Source: Dyella sedimenti
GTDB lineage: Bacteria > Pseudomonadota > Gammaproteobacteria > Xanthomonadales > Rhodanobacteraceae
Direction: 5' to 3'
DNA length: 64,000 nucleotides
Assembly (NCBI RefSeq): GCF_022760995.1
Contig: NZ_JAKWJO010000011.1
Span: forward strand, 1 to 64,000
Below, piece after piece: positions 42,513 through 51,012 of the stretch. The stretch's first letter is position 1, and each line of letters starts with the position of its first letter. The notes beneath the pieces are model-generated. The model was not told the DNA's origin. It did no database searches and saw only the letters and a program-made list of their open reading frames with translations. Made by a program: the position numbers and the translations under genes.

Positions 42513-43829
42513 TCAGGCGGTGATACGTCCCCTGAGTTCACCGAAGCCTATGGAGACGAAGCCGTCGCGGTGGCATTTGCCCGTGAAAACGACTTCGTCG
42601 CCGTCTTCGAGGAAACCCCTCCGTTCGCCACTCGGTAGCGTGATCGGCCTGGCGCCCGCGGCGGTAAGTTCCAGCATGCTGCTGAGCTGGTCCGGCTCGG
42701 GTCCGGATATGGTTCCCGTGCCGATCAGGTCGCCCGGCTGCAAGTCGCAGCCGCCGCAAGTGTGGTGAGCGACCATCTGGGCCGGCGTCCAGTAAAGGTG
42801 ACGTGCATTGGAATGCAGTATTTCGACGGCTGGCATGCCTTTGCCACGCATCAGCGCTGTTTGAAGCTGTACCGACAATGCCACGTCGATGCCGCCACGC
42901 CGTTGGTCATCGGCATCCAATAGATAGTCCAGGGGAGCGGGGTCGACTGCATCCCTGGCCATGGCAGGCGTCCGGAACGGCAGCAGCGCGTCGGCCGTCA
43001 CGATCCAGGGCGATATGGACGTACTGAAGTTCTTGCTCAGGAAGGGGCCGAGCGGAAACATTTCCCAGCGCTGGATGTCCCGTGCCGACCAATCGTTGAG
43101 CAGGGTAAATCCCACGATGTGTTCGCCTGCGCCAGCGATATCGATGGGCTGGCCGAGTGCATTGCCCTTTCCGATAAAAAAGCCCATCTCCAATTCAAAG
43201 TCCAATCGCCGGGAGGGGCCGAACCCCGGCCTTCCGTCATCCTCCGGTGGCCGTTGGCCATGCGGATGCTTGATCGTGCCGCCACCGACTCGTACGGATG
43301 AGGCCCGGCCGTGATAGGCGATCGGCACCCACTTGTAGTTTTTCGGCAACGGATCTTCGGGCGTCAACAAGGCGCCCGCGGCTTTGGCGTGATAGATGCC
43401 GGCGTAGAAGTCCGTGTAATTGCCTACGCGTACGGGAAGCTGCATGGCGCATGCGTCACGCGCATGCAGCAACCCCTCTCGTGCCGCACGTGTGCTTTTC
43501 GCGAGTGGTCCGTCATGGGCAAGGATGCTGGCGGCCTGACGGCGTAATTCGCGCAAGGGGCTGCACCCCAGCGAGAACAGGTCATTGAGTGAGGCGGTGA
43601 TGGCGGATTCCGCGGCAATGGCCGCATCGCCGGTGAACCACCCTTTGTCATGGGCGATGCCGATGTCGAGCACGGCATCGCCAATGGCTATGCCGCAACG
43701 AGGCGAACGGCCATCCAGGCTGAATACGCCTATCGGCAAGTTCTGGATGGGGAAATCCGTGTCGGGCGCATTGGCGCTTTCTACCCAACTACGTCGATGG
43801 GGATCGTGGGTTTCGTCGAGTGTGGTCAT
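42513..43829 (-). CDS. fahA: Fumarylacetoacetase
   Basis: 438 residues, the full length of the two-domain eukaryotic-type FAH. Motifs: VGNYTDFYAGIYHAK near residue 133 (metal-binding Asp), LDFELEMGFFIGKGN near 208, NDWSARDIQRWE near 245, and GTGTISGP near 372. It hydrolyses fumarylacetoacetate to fumarate and acetoacetate, the last step of tyrosine/homogentisate breakdown. Homogentisate dioxygenase and maleylacetoacetate isomerase are not adjacent, so in this operon it may act on a related ring-cleavage product. Confidence 0.92.
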   Translation of the reverse strand: MTTLDETHDPHRRSWVESANAPDTDFPIQNLPIGVFSLDGRSPRCGIAIGDAVLDIGIAHDKGWFTGDAAIAAESAITASLNDLFSLGCSPLRELRRQAASILAHDGPLAKSTRAAREGLLHARDACAMQLPVRVGNYTDFYAGIYHAKAAGALLTPEDPLPKNYKWVPIAYHGRASSVRVGGGTIKHPHGQRPPEDDGRPGFGPSRRLDFELEMGFFIGKGNALGQPIDIAGAGEHIVGFTLLNDWSARDIQRWEMFPLGPFLSKNFSTSISPWIVTADALLPFRTPAMARDAVDPAPLDYLLDADDQRRGGIDVALSVQLQTALMRGKGMPAVEILHSNARHLYWTPAQMVAHHTCGGCDLQPGDLIGTGTISGPEPDQLSSMLELTAAGARPITLPSGERRGFLEDGDEVVFTGKCHRDGFVSIGFGELRGRITA

Positions 43830-43850
43830 GAAAGGTCCTGCGGAGGCAAG

Positions 43851-45065
43851 TTAAGCAACAGTCTTCAGGGTGCGTGTTTGAGATGCCTTGCTGCCCGGCC
43901 GGTGCACCAGCAGGCAACACAGCGCGGTGGCGAACGAGATGGCGGCGGTGAACGACCATGCGGCGGGATAGCCGAAGGTCGTGGCGATTCGACCAAAGAG
44001 CGCGGGGACGGCCACGCCGCCAATACCGACGATGGTCAGCATCAATCCGCACGCCGTGGGTACGTCGGGAAGCTGGATCGTGTCCCGGTACAGGCCAGGC
44101 ACGGCGATCCACGCCACGAACCCGAGGATGGCCATCGAGCCGATGATCGTGGCCGCGACCTGCAAGCCTGTCGCGTCGAGATAGGGAACGGCACACAATG
44201 CCGCGCTTTCCACGAACCATGCGAGCAGGATGGTTGGCAGCACGCCCAAGACCTTGTCGGCGAGCCAGCCGCCAATGAAGGAGCCGGGAATGCCGCTGAC
44301 CAGCAGCGTCACGCCAAGCGTTCCCGCTTGCTGCGGGCTCAGGCCGAGGTGAGCCTGGGCATAGGTCGGGAGTAATTCCGCCGCCGTGAAATAACTGCCA
44401 TAGCCGCCCAGGAAACCCAGGCCAAGTATCCACAAGTCGCGATTGCCGAACACGCGTGCCAAGGCCGCGCGATCCAGATGATTGCCCTGGATCGCCTGCT
44501 TATGGCCCGGCGGCGTCGGAAAGACGGCCAGCATGCCGAGGAAGGTGGCCAGGCCGATGCCCGCCCCGGCCAGCAGCGCCTGTCGCCATCCGAAAGACGC
44601 GACGACACCCGCCCACGCAAAAAGCCCCAGCGCCGCGCCGACTGTGAAGGCCACGCCCGTAATCAGGCCGTTCGCGGTCACCAGTTCGTGTTCCCTGAAC
44701 CACGCGGTGGTCAGGCCGATGGCGCTGCCTATATAGACGGAACCGCCCACGCCACAGACGAATCGCGCGATCAACAGCACCGGATAGGAGTGCGCCTGCG
44801 CGGAAAGCACGGTGCCGGCCGTTTCCACGGCGATGCCGAACAACATCGCAAACCGTACCCCCTTCGCCTCGGCGAGCATGCCGCCGGGAATGTGGGCGAG
44901 ACCGTAGCCGGCGATGAAGGCGCCGACGATCATGCCGATCTGCGGCAACTCGAGATGCAGATCGGTCGCCAGGTGGCCAAACGTGGGAACCACGTTGAAC
45001 CAGTTGAGCGTGAATTGAAGAAATGACACGAAGATGATGCTCAAGGCGAGCCAACGGTTGTTCAT
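43851..45065 (-). CDS. MFS transporter, probably for an aromatic acid
   Basis: 404 residues from ATG 45065 with GAGGAA upstream. Twelve hydrophobic helices; the first begins MNNRWLALSIIFVSFLQFTL, and the loop 2-3 region has GYGLAHIPGGMLAEAKGVRF, a G-x-L-A-D/E-x-x-G-x-R variant. It groups by layout with major-facilitator carriers for organic or aromatic acids. Its position between the outer-membrane channel gene and fumarylacetoacetase indicates uptake of the pathway substrate through the inner membrane. Confidence 0.87.
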   Translation of the reverse strand: MNNRWLALSIIFVSFLQFTLNWFNVVPTFGHLATDLHLELPQIGMIVGAFIAGYGLAHIPGGMLAEAKGVRFAMLFGIAVETAGTVLSAQAHSYPVLLIARFVCGVGGSVYIGSAIGLTTAWFREHELVTANGLITGVAFTVGAALGLFAWAGVVASFGWRQALLAGAGIGLATFLGMLAVFPTPPGHKQAIQGNHLDRAALARVFGNRDLWILGLGFLGGYGSYFTAAELLPTYAQAHLGLSPQQAGTLGVTLLVSGIPGSFIGGWLADKVLGVLPTILLAWFVESAALCAVPYLDATGLQVAATIIGSMAILGFVAWIAVPGLYRDTIQLPDVPTACGLMLTIVGIGGVAVPALFGRIATTFGYPAAWSFTAAISFATALCCLLVHRPGSKASQTRTLKTVA

Positions 45066-45087
45066 GATCGATTCCTCGCTCGGACGC

Positions 45088-46002
45088 TCAGATCTTGAAA
45101 GACAGGGAGACGAAGGCAAAAGAGATGTTCACATCGTTGCGCGTTCGTACGTCCTGCAAGTAACGAAGCGTCAGGTGCGCTTTTCCGAGCTCGTAGCCGA
45201 CGAGCGGACCTACCAGCACGTGTTCGAAGCGGTTGCCATCACCGACCACCCGGCCGTATTGCCGGTCGTCCGAGAACTGGCGCGAATAATTTCCCACGGC
45301 GCCTATCGTCCAGCGGCCGATTTCCTTGGTCGCTGTCGCGTCGAGGTAGTAGGCGTTGCCGGATAGGTAATCCGTCTTGGAGTTGCGCTTGTTGATATCG
45401 AAGACGTTGTTGAGGGTGAAGTTCCAGCCATCGTGAAGGTAGCTGATGGCCCAGCTTGGTTCGACGGTCCAGAAATCGTTCGCATAGCTGGTCTGCAATG
45501 TCTTGCCGCCCGCGTAGCCATAGTTGCCGCCCGGGACATAGAAGGCGAGACTGGCCGACGTGAACAGCCCATTCCCGAGGTTCCAGGAGAGCGATGCCGG
45601 CGTCACGATCAGGTTGAAGAAGCCGCTCGACCGGGAGCGATAACCGCCAATGGCCGTGCTGTCCACGTCATGCCGGGCATACAGCACAATCGTGTTTGCG
45701 CTGAATTGCGCGCCAAGCACGTGCCAATCGGGAACCCACAGGAACATCGTCGTATTGACGTAGTTGCGCAGCTTCAATGGGGTGCCATTGCCTTTCCCAT
45801 CCTTCAGCTCGTTGCCGCGCGCGGTGTACATCGTATCCACCAGGTAGAAGCCGGGCGGCGGAGCGGCCCCGACGGGAACGCCGGTGCTCACGCCAGGCAA
45901 GTAGGGACTGAGGTTCTCCGCGGCCTTGCTTGGTCGCGACCAGGCGGTGCAGGCGGCCACTAGGGCGAGCGACATCAATACTGGGTTCTTGCCAAACGAC
46001 AT
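45088..46002 (-). CDS. Outer-membrane SphA/MetA-type channel (phenol-degradation meta-pathway family)
   Basis: About 304 residues from ATG 46002 (GGGAG seven bases upstream). A signal peptide ends near PSKAAEN. The mature part is strand-rich with alternating aromatic residues (GFYLVDTMYTARG, VNTTMFLWVPDWHVLGAQF, WNFTLNNVFDINKRN) and ends FAFVSLSFKI, an outer-membrane barrel signature. It matches the SphA/Phenol_MetA_deg family found in aromatic catabolic operons. It is the first gene of the operon, downstream of the operator at 46216. Confidence 0.82.
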   Translation of the reverse strand: MSFGKNPVLMSLALVAACTAWSRPSKAAENLSPYLPGVSTGVPVGAAPPPGFYLVDTMYTARGNELKDGKGNGTPLKLRNYVNTTMFLWVPDWHVLGAQFSANTIVLYARHDVDSTAIGGYRSRSSGFFNLIVTPASLSWNLGNGLFTSASLAFYVPGGNYGYAGGKTLQTSYANDFWTVEPSWAISYLHDGWNFTLNNVFDINKRNSKTDYLSGNAYYLDATATKEIGRWTIGAVGNYSRQFSDDRQYGRVVGDGNRFEHVLVGPLVGYELGKAHLTLRYLQDVRTRNDVNISFAFVSLSFKI

Positions 46003-46215
46003 GTGCATGCTCCCGCAGGTAGGACTATGGATTTCAAGGCAAGAAAAGCCATGCGCGACCCATGCGTGGGCAGCGTTGGTGGTTTGCGAACCTTGACGGA
46101 TGCCTCTGGAGGGCAGGGACGCGGACTTGCCCGGCGGATGCGACCGGACGGACTCAACCAAGCCTGGTATGCCACTGCGCTCGTGTAGCGTTTATGCCTC
46201 GGTGGTTCCTGGAAT

Positions 46216-46231
46216 TTGTACAGATGTACAA
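46216..46231. promoter_or_regulatory. Palindromic operator between catabolic operon and TetR gene
   Basis: TTGTACAGATGTACAA has perfect seven-base arms around a GA centre. It lies in the 330-base gap between the divergent outer-membrane channel (start 46002) and TetR gene (start 46333). Size and symmetry fit a TetR-family dimer site, so the adjacent regulator probably binds here. The rest of the gap shows no other clear element. Confidence 0.65.
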
Positions 46232-46332
46232 GATGTTGAACACGCGTTCAAGTCGCGTTGCAGCATCTTCGCTTCATGCCGCGAGGATGGGTACCATCGA
46301 GGCATTGCGACTACTGTCAGGAGACGTTGCCC

Positions 46333-47064
46333 ATGACGCGCATGGCCAAGACGCCAAAAAAGGACGCCGCGCTCAAGAAAAGCGCGGCCGCGCATCGGTC
46401 CCCGCTCGCCGCGGATGAACTGGGCCGGACGGACCGCAAGCAGGACATTCTCCATAGCGCGGAGTTGATGTTCTCCCGCCACGGCTATCACGCCGTGACG
46501 GTGCGGGACATCGCGGCGCATGCCGGAGTTCCCGTTGCGCTCGTTGGGTACTATTTCGGCAAGAAGCACGAACTGTTGCAGACCGTTTTCGAGCACCGCA
46601 AGAACTACATCACCGAGCGCATCGAACGCATAAAAGAGGTCGACTGCTCCGCCAGGAACAAGAATGCCGTGGAGGATATCGTTCGGGCCTGGGCGGAGCC
46701 CGTCGTCCGCTTGCGTTCAAGTTCGGATGGCCAGCCGTTTTCCATGCTGGTCGCACGAGCCGTATGGGAGCCGGGGGTCGAGGCGAAACACGTTGTCACG
46801 AAGTATTACGATCACCTGGCCGAAGTGTTCATTGACACCATGTGCAAGGCCTTGCCCAAGGTCCATCGTGACCGGGTGGTCTGGGCCTACGAGTATTCCC
46901 TGGGGGCGTTGCTCATGCTGATTGCGGATGACCGTGTCGAGCGACTTTCGCGACATGGGGCAAAAGCCGGCGATCCGGGGCAGTATCCCCACCTGATCGA
47001 CTTTCTCGTGGCAGGCTTTGGCACGCTCGCAAAGCGGGGGCAGGGCAAAGAGGCTCGTACATGA
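46333..47064 (+). CDS. TetR-family transcriptional regulator
   Basis: 243 residues from ATG 46333, preceded by AGGAGA. An unusually basic leader (AKTPKKDAALKKSAAAH) precedes the helix-turn-helix (KQDILHSAELMFSRHGYHAV then TVRDIAAHAGVPVALVGYYFGKKHELL). The C-terminal ligand domain (about 95-230) is of the TetR_C type seen in regulators of aromatic or fatty acid genes. It is divergent from the fumarylacetoacetase operon and overlaps the flavin reductase gene by ATGA, so it probably controls both. Confidence 0.9.
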   Translation: MTRMAKTPKKDAALKKSAAAHRSPLAADELGRTDRKQDILHSAELMFSRHGYHAVTVRDIAAHAGVPVALVGYYFGKKHELLQTVFEHRKNYITERIERIKEVDCSARNKNAVEDIVRAWAEPVVRLRSSSDGQPFSMLVARAVWEPGVEAKHVVTKYYDHLAEVFIDTMCKALPKVHRDRVVWAYEYSLGALLMLIADDRVERLSRHGAKAGDPGQYPHLIDFLVAGFGTLAKRGQGKEART

Positions 47065-47621
47065 TGAAGCGCGTCGATCCCAACAAGGCCTACCGCCTGC
47101 TCGAGGCGGGGCCGGTCGTTCTCGTTGCGACGGCCATGGCCGGCCATCGCAACATCATGACCATGGGGTTCCACATGGTCATCCAGCATGATCCACCGTT
47201 GCTCGGCTGCATCATCGGTCCGTGGGATCACAGCCATGCGGCCCTGAAGCGGACGAAAGAATGCGTGATCGCCATTCCTACCGTCGACCTGGCGGAAACG
47301 GTCGTGGACATCGGCAATTGTTCCGGGTCGTCGGTCGACAAGTTCAGGCGCTTCGGCCTTACGGCGATCGATGCGGCCAAGGTGGGCGCGCCCCTGATCG
47401 GCGAGTGCCTGGCCAACCTGGAGTGCCGCATGGTGGACGACCGGCTGTCCGACGCCTATGCGCTCCACGTCCTCGAGGTGGTGGCGATCCACTACGACGA
47501 GAGGCGGCCGGAGAAGCGCACGCTGCACCACAACGGGGACGGCACCTTCACGGTGGATGGCGAAGTGATCGACCTGCGCGGGCGCATGACGCGCTGGAAG
47601 GATTTCCAGGTCGAGCTGTGA
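47061..47621 (+). CDS. Flavin reductase-like (FMN-binding split-barrel) protein
   Basis: 186 residues. The fold is shown by VVLVATAMAGHRNIMTMGFH (flavin-binding strand pair), PPLLGCIIGPWDHSHAALKR and ECVIAIPTVDLAETV. Such proteins reduce FMN/FAD with NAD(P)H for a partner monooxygenase or act as FMN-dependent oxidoreductases. Its start overlaps the tetR stop. No monooxygenase gene is adjacent, so its partner is unknown; linkage to the divergent aromatic operon is likely. Confidence 0.85.
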   Translation: MMKRVDPNKAYRLLEAGPVVLVATAMAGHRNIMTMGFHMVIQHDPPLLGCIIGPWDHSHAALKRTKECVIAIPTVDLAETVVDIGNCSGSSVDKFRRFGLTAIDAAKVGAPLIGECLANLECRMVDDRLSDAYALHVLEVVAIHYDERRPEKRTLHHNGDGTFTVDGEVIDLRGRMTRWKDFQVEL

Positions 47622-47779
47622 TCGCCCGGGGCGCAGATTGGATGGCCTTCCATGGTTTCCGTTCACCGCGAACCCGACTACCATGCGCGGTTGGGGGAGG
47701 CCGCAAGGATCGGCCTTGGTGACCAGGGTGCTGTGGTTCCCTGCAACGTGTCGTTGCGGGGGCCACTCGGGGGGATCGT

Positions 47780-48598
47780 ATGCAAGGCTTTCTGCGTTGG
47801 CCGGCCTGGGGGCTTTTTGCCCTGCTGGCCTATTTCATCGTTTCCAACATCGCCCACCACTGGGTGCTGTTGCCGGCGCCGGGCAATATCGGCTTCGTGC
47901 TGGCGTTCACCGCTTTTTCGTTGCTGCATGCCGGGCTGATGCTGGGCGGGCGCCGCCTTGTGCTGTTCTTCGGGTTGACGGTGCTTATCTCCTTCATCAT
48001 GGAAGAAGTCGGGGTACGGACAGGATGGGTCTTCGGCCGCTACCACTACAGCGACATGCTGGGTACCAAGCTGGGCCATGTGCCGGTGCTGATCCCGCTG
48101 GGCTGGTTCATGATGATCTATCCCTCCTGGGTGGTGGCACAGGCGCTGTTGCGTGGCGTGGACACGCGCCGTCCCATGGGGGCGATATGCCTCGCGCTCG
48201 CCGCCGCCTTCGCCATGACCGGCTGGGACATGGTGATGGATCCGCCGATGGTCGCGGCCGGCAACTGGATATGGGAGGACGGCGGCCCTTATTTCGGCGT
48301 GCCGCTGCATAACTATTTCGGATGGATGCTCAATACGTTCCTGGTCTACCTCGCGTTCGACGCGTTCCGCGGAAGCGCAACCAGACGGGAGGCGCCGGTC
48401 TATCGCTTCGGCGGCGCCTTCGCCGCGTTGCCGGTGGTGATCTATGTCTTGTTCGCTCTGGAATACCTCACGCCCAACCGGCAGCCATCGCTGGTTATCA
48501 TCTCGGTGTTCTCCATGCTGTTGCCGAGCCTGCTGGCGTTGATGCGGTTGATCCTGCCATCGGCCAATGGCAGGTCCGACCTCGGCTTCAGCCGCTGA
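47780..48598 (+). CDS. Carotenoid biosynthesis protein (DUF422, CruF-like)
   Basis: 272 residues, eight hydrophobic segments. DUF422 features: FIMEEVGVRTGWVFGRYHYS near residue 75, PVLIPLGWFMMIYPSW near 103, GWDMVMDPPMV near 152 and GVPLHNYFGWML near 178. Family members include CruF carotenoid 1',2'-hydratase-type proteins of the inner membrane. No other carotenoid genes are adjacent. The genus-typical yellow pigment of many xanthomonads is a xanthomonadin rather than carotenoid, so the substrate here is open. Confidence 0.82.
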   Translation: MQGFLRWPAWGLFALLAYFIVSNIAHHWVLLPAPGNIGFVLAFTAFSLLHAGLMLGGRRLVLFFGLTVLISFIMEEVGVRTGWVFGRYHYSDMLGTKLGHVPVLIPLGWFMMIYPSWVVAQALLRGVDTRRPMGAICLALAAAFAMTGWDMVMDPPMVAAGNWIWEDGGPYFGVPLHNYFGWMLNTFLVYLAFDAFRGSATRREAPVYRFGGAFAALPVVIYVLFALEYLTPNRQPSLVIISVFSMLLPSLLALMRLILPSANGRSDLGFSR

Positions 48599-48617
48599 CA
48601 CAAGCCTGGACGCCGAC

Positions 48618-48652
48618 CATGCCCTGAGGAACTCCGGGTTCCTCAGGGCATG
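48618..48652 (+). terminator. Strong hairpin after DUF422 gene
   Basis: Perfect 15-pair stem CATGCCCTGAGGAAC / GTTCCTCAGGGCATG with a TCCGG loop, 19 bases after the stop. There is no T-tract, so it may be an RNA-stabilising or attenuating hairpin rather than a true intrinsic terminator. Confidence 0.5.
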
Positions 48653-48727
48653 GCGCTCAAACGCGCCAAAGATTTTTTGCATTGCGGCGGGCTTTAATGA
48701 CCTAAGCCAAGGTAGAGTCTGGGCACG

Positions 48728-48749
48728 GAAATTGGATCGATCCAATTTC
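48728..48749. promoter_or_regulatory. Perfect 22-base palindrome upstream of DUF1080 gene
   Basis: The inner 20 bases are AAATTGGATCGATCCAATTT; one more G-C pair extends the symmetry to 22. It ends 26 bases before the DUF1080 start, where it would overlap the promoter or transcript start. Perfect symmetry of this length suggests a dimeric repressor site (GntR or LacI type), but its regulator is not apparent in the adjacent genes. Confidence 0.6.
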
Positions 48750-48775
48750 GCTATTTACTCAGGGGAGCCAGAACC

Positions 48776-49546
48776 ATGTTCATGAGAAGCCAATCGATGG
48801 CGACGATCATCTTCCTGGCCGGGCTGGCGCTTTCCGCCACCGCCGCCGCCCAGGACGCGAACACCCTGACGCCGCAGGAGAAGGCGGATGGGTGGCGTCT
48901 GTTGTTCGATGGCAAGAGCCTGGACGGGTGGCATTCCTACCGCGAGCATGCGCCGGGCAAGGACTGGACCGTCAAGGATGGTTCCATCCACCTGGAGCGC
49001 GGCCGAACCGGGGACGAGAAGGATTTCGCGGACCTGGTGACGGATGCCCAATACGCCAGCTTCGACCTGAAGCTGGAGTGGAAGATGAGTCCGTGCGCCG
49101 ACAGCGGCGTCATGTTCTACGTGCAGGAGTCGCCGAAGTACCAGGAGACCTACGAGACCGGCCCGGAGATGCAGATCGCGGACCTGGCCTGCACCAAGCC
49201 CGATAGCCGCGTGCTCTACGAGCGCTCCGGCGACCTGTTCGATCTCATCTCGTCCAACGTCGAGTGGGTGAACCAGGCGCCGCAATGGAACCAGTTCGAG
49301 ATCATCGCCGACCATGGCCACCTGCAGTTCTTCCAGAACGGCCACAAGGTGATCGACACCCAGCTGTGGAACGCGGACTGGAAGCAGCGCGTGGCCCAGA
49401 CCAAGTTCAAGTCGTGGCCGGATTTCGGCGCGTTCCAGCAGGGCCATATCTCCCTGCAGGGCACCGAGGACAAGGGTGAGCCGCCGATCGAGCTGTGGTT
49501 CCGCAATATCAAGATCCGGGAGCTGTCGCCGGGCAGTCAGCAGTAA
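48776..49546 (+). CDS. Secreted DUF1080 (3-keto-disaccharide hydrolase family) protein
   Basis: 256 residues with a signal peptide (MATIIFLAGLALSATAAAQD). The DUF1080 jelly-roll begins at DGWRLLFDGKSLDGWHSY and ends at GHISLQG and IELWFRNIKIREL, the standard boundaries. Proteins of this family bind or hydrolyse sugars; some cleave 3-ketoglycosides. It is a single-gene unit followed by a MarR gene 38 bases later. A long palindrome upstream suggests inducible expression. Confidence 0.87.
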   Translation: MFMRSQSMATIIFLAGLALSATAAAQDANTLTPQEKADGWRLLFDGKSLDGWHSYREHAPGKDWTVKDGSIHLERGRTGDEKDFADLVTDAQYASFDLKLEWKMSPCADSGVMFYVQESPKYQETYETGPEMQIADLACTKPDSRVLYERSGDLFDLISSNVEWVNQAPQWNQFEIIADHGHLQFFQNGHKVIDTQLWNADWKQRVAQTKFKSWPDFGAFQQGHISLQGTEDKGEPPIELWFRNIKIRELSPGSQQ

Positions 49547-49584
49547 GACTTGCAAGTTTGACTGTCTAATTGTAGGGTGGCGCC

Positions 49585-50028
49585 ATGCCTCTGACCCATG
49601 ACGCCTCCCAGTCCCTCGAAGCCACTGTCGCCGACTTGACCCTGGCGATCGGTCAGCTATTGCGCCGGCTGCGCCAGGACGTCAGCCCGGAAGGCCTGAG
49701 CTGGTCGCAGACCTCTGCGCTGTCGCGGCTGGACACGATGGGTCCCATGACCATCGCGGACCTGGCCCGTGCCGAAGGGGTGAAGCCGCAATCCATGCGC
49801 GTGACGCTCGCCGATCTCGAACAGGAAGGCCTGGTCGAGCGGCGGCCGCATCCCACCGATGGACGCCAGGTGCTGGTATCGCCAACCCCCAAGGGGAGCG
49901 AGATGCGGCACAAGCGGAGCATCGCCAAGCAGCAATGGCTGCTGGCCGCCTTGCAGAAGCTGGAACCGTCGGAGCGGCAGACCCTGGTCGAGGCCGTCGC
50001 CCTGCTCAGGCGTCTCGGCGACGGATAA
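49585..50028 (+). CDS. MarR-family transcriptional regulator
   Basis: 147 residues. Winged-helix core: LSWSQTSALSRLDTMGPMTI, DLARAEGVKPQSMRVTLADL (recognition helix), EQEGLVERRPHPTDGRQVLV (wing). It probably regulates the downstream isochorismatase-like and membrane-protein genes; an AT-rich stretch with TTGACTGTCTAATTGTAG-like symmetry lies just upstream, though its palindrome is weak. Confidence 0.9.
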   Translation: MPLTHDASQSLEATVADLTLAIGQLLRRLRQDVSPEGLSWSQTSALSRLDTMGPMTIADLARAEGVKPQSMRVTLADLEQEGLVERRPHPTDGRQVLVSPTPKGSEMRHKRSIAKQQWLLAALQKLEPSERQTLVEAVALLRRLGDG

Positions 50029-50112
50029 CCGTTCCCGCCAACCCATGTCCCAACCCTGTGCGGGCGCTGCCGCAGACGCGGTCGCGTGCCGAATCCACCC
50101 GAGGAAAGAACC

Positions 50113-50673
50113 ATGCCCATCACCACGCTCGACTCCAGGACGGCACTGGTCGTGATCGACCTGCAGCGAGGCCTGGCGGCCGCGCCGTTCGTCCATCCGT
50201 TCCCAGGCATCGTGTCGCGTGCCCATGCGCTGGCCGCCGCATTCCGCCAGCGCGGCCTGCCGGTGGCGTGGGTGACGGTGGACGGCATGCCGCCGGGGCG
50301 TACGGAACGTTCCCGGCGCTTCGCGGAACTGCCGACGGACTTCGCCGAGCTGGTTCCCGAACTGGTACGCCAGCCGGGTGACCATCTCGTCACCAAGCGC
50401 ACCCCGGGCGCGTTCACCGGTACCGGTCTGGACGTCCATCTGCGGAAGCTGGGCGTGACTCAGATCGTGCTAGCCGGTGTGGCTACCGCCGGCGGCGTGG
50501 AGGTGACCGGGCGCCATGCCTTCGAACTGGGTTTCCATGTCGGCTTCGCGGTCGATGCGATGACGGACCAGGATGCCGCGACGCACGAGCACAGCGTGAC
50601 GCGGATCTTTCCCAAGCTCGGCGAAACCGGCACGACCCAGGACTTTGTCGACCTGCTGCAGAGGAGCGCCTGA
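50113..50673 (+). CDS. Isochorismatase-like hydrolase lacking the nucleophilic cysteine
   Basis: 186 residues from ATG 50113 (GAGGAAAG upstream). The isochorismatase fold is clear: TALVVIDLQRGLAA (catalytic Asp) near residue 10 and HLVTKRTPGAFTGT (catalytic Lys) near 95. At the third catalytic position the family normally has Cys (VATxxCVExTARDA); here it reads GVATAGGVEVTGRHA near 120, with Gly instead. This recalls true isochorismatases of the EntB type, which also do not use a Cys, and argues against a nicotinamidase-like amidase. Its neighbours are a MarR regulator and a small membrane protein. Confidence 0.85.
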   Translation: MPITTLDSRTALVVIDLQRGLAAAPFVHPFPGIVSRAHALAAAFRQRGLPVAWVTVDGMPPGRTERSRRFAELPTDFAELVPELVRQPGDHLVTKRTPGAFTGTGLDVHLRKLGVTQIVLAGVATAGGVEVTGRHAFELGFHVGFAVDAMTDQDAATHEHSVTRIFPKLGETGTTQDFVDLLQRSA

Positions 50674-50675
50674 CC

Positions 50676-51011
50676 ATGGCCATCTGGCATGACGCGAGCT
50701 GTTTCTTCGGTGGGGCGTTCCTCAGCAACGCGATCCCGCATTACGTCAGTGGCGTGATGGGGCGGGCATTCCAGAGCCCGTTTGCCAAGCCGCATGGCAA
50801 GGGCCTGTCCTCGTCCACCGTGAACGTGCTGTGGGGTTTCGCCAATATGGTTTTCGCCTACCTGCTGCTGGTCCGGGATGGTGGTTTCGACATCCGGTCG
50901 GTGGAGCAGGCGACGTCGGCGGGCCTGGGTATCCTGCTGATGGGGCTGCTGGCGGCGCACCTGTTCGGGCCGCTGCATGGCGGCCGGTCGCCCAGGACCG
51001 GTTCTGCGTGA
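50676..51011 (+). CDS. Small conserved membrane protein
   Basis: 111 residues, starting two bases after the isochorismatase-like stop, so co-translated. Two hydrophobic helices at about residues 50-66 and 84-100 follow an N-terminal SCFFGGAFLSNAIPHYVSGV segment. I do not recognise a named family. Function unknown; the coupling suggests a link with the upstream hydrolase. Confidence 0.65.
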   Translation: MAIWHDASCFFGGAFLSNAIPHYVSGVMGRAFQSPFAKPHGKGLSSSTVNVLWGFANMVFAYLLLVRDGGFDIRSVEQATSAGLGILLMGLLAAHLFGPLHGGRSPRTGSA

Positions 51012-51012
51012 C

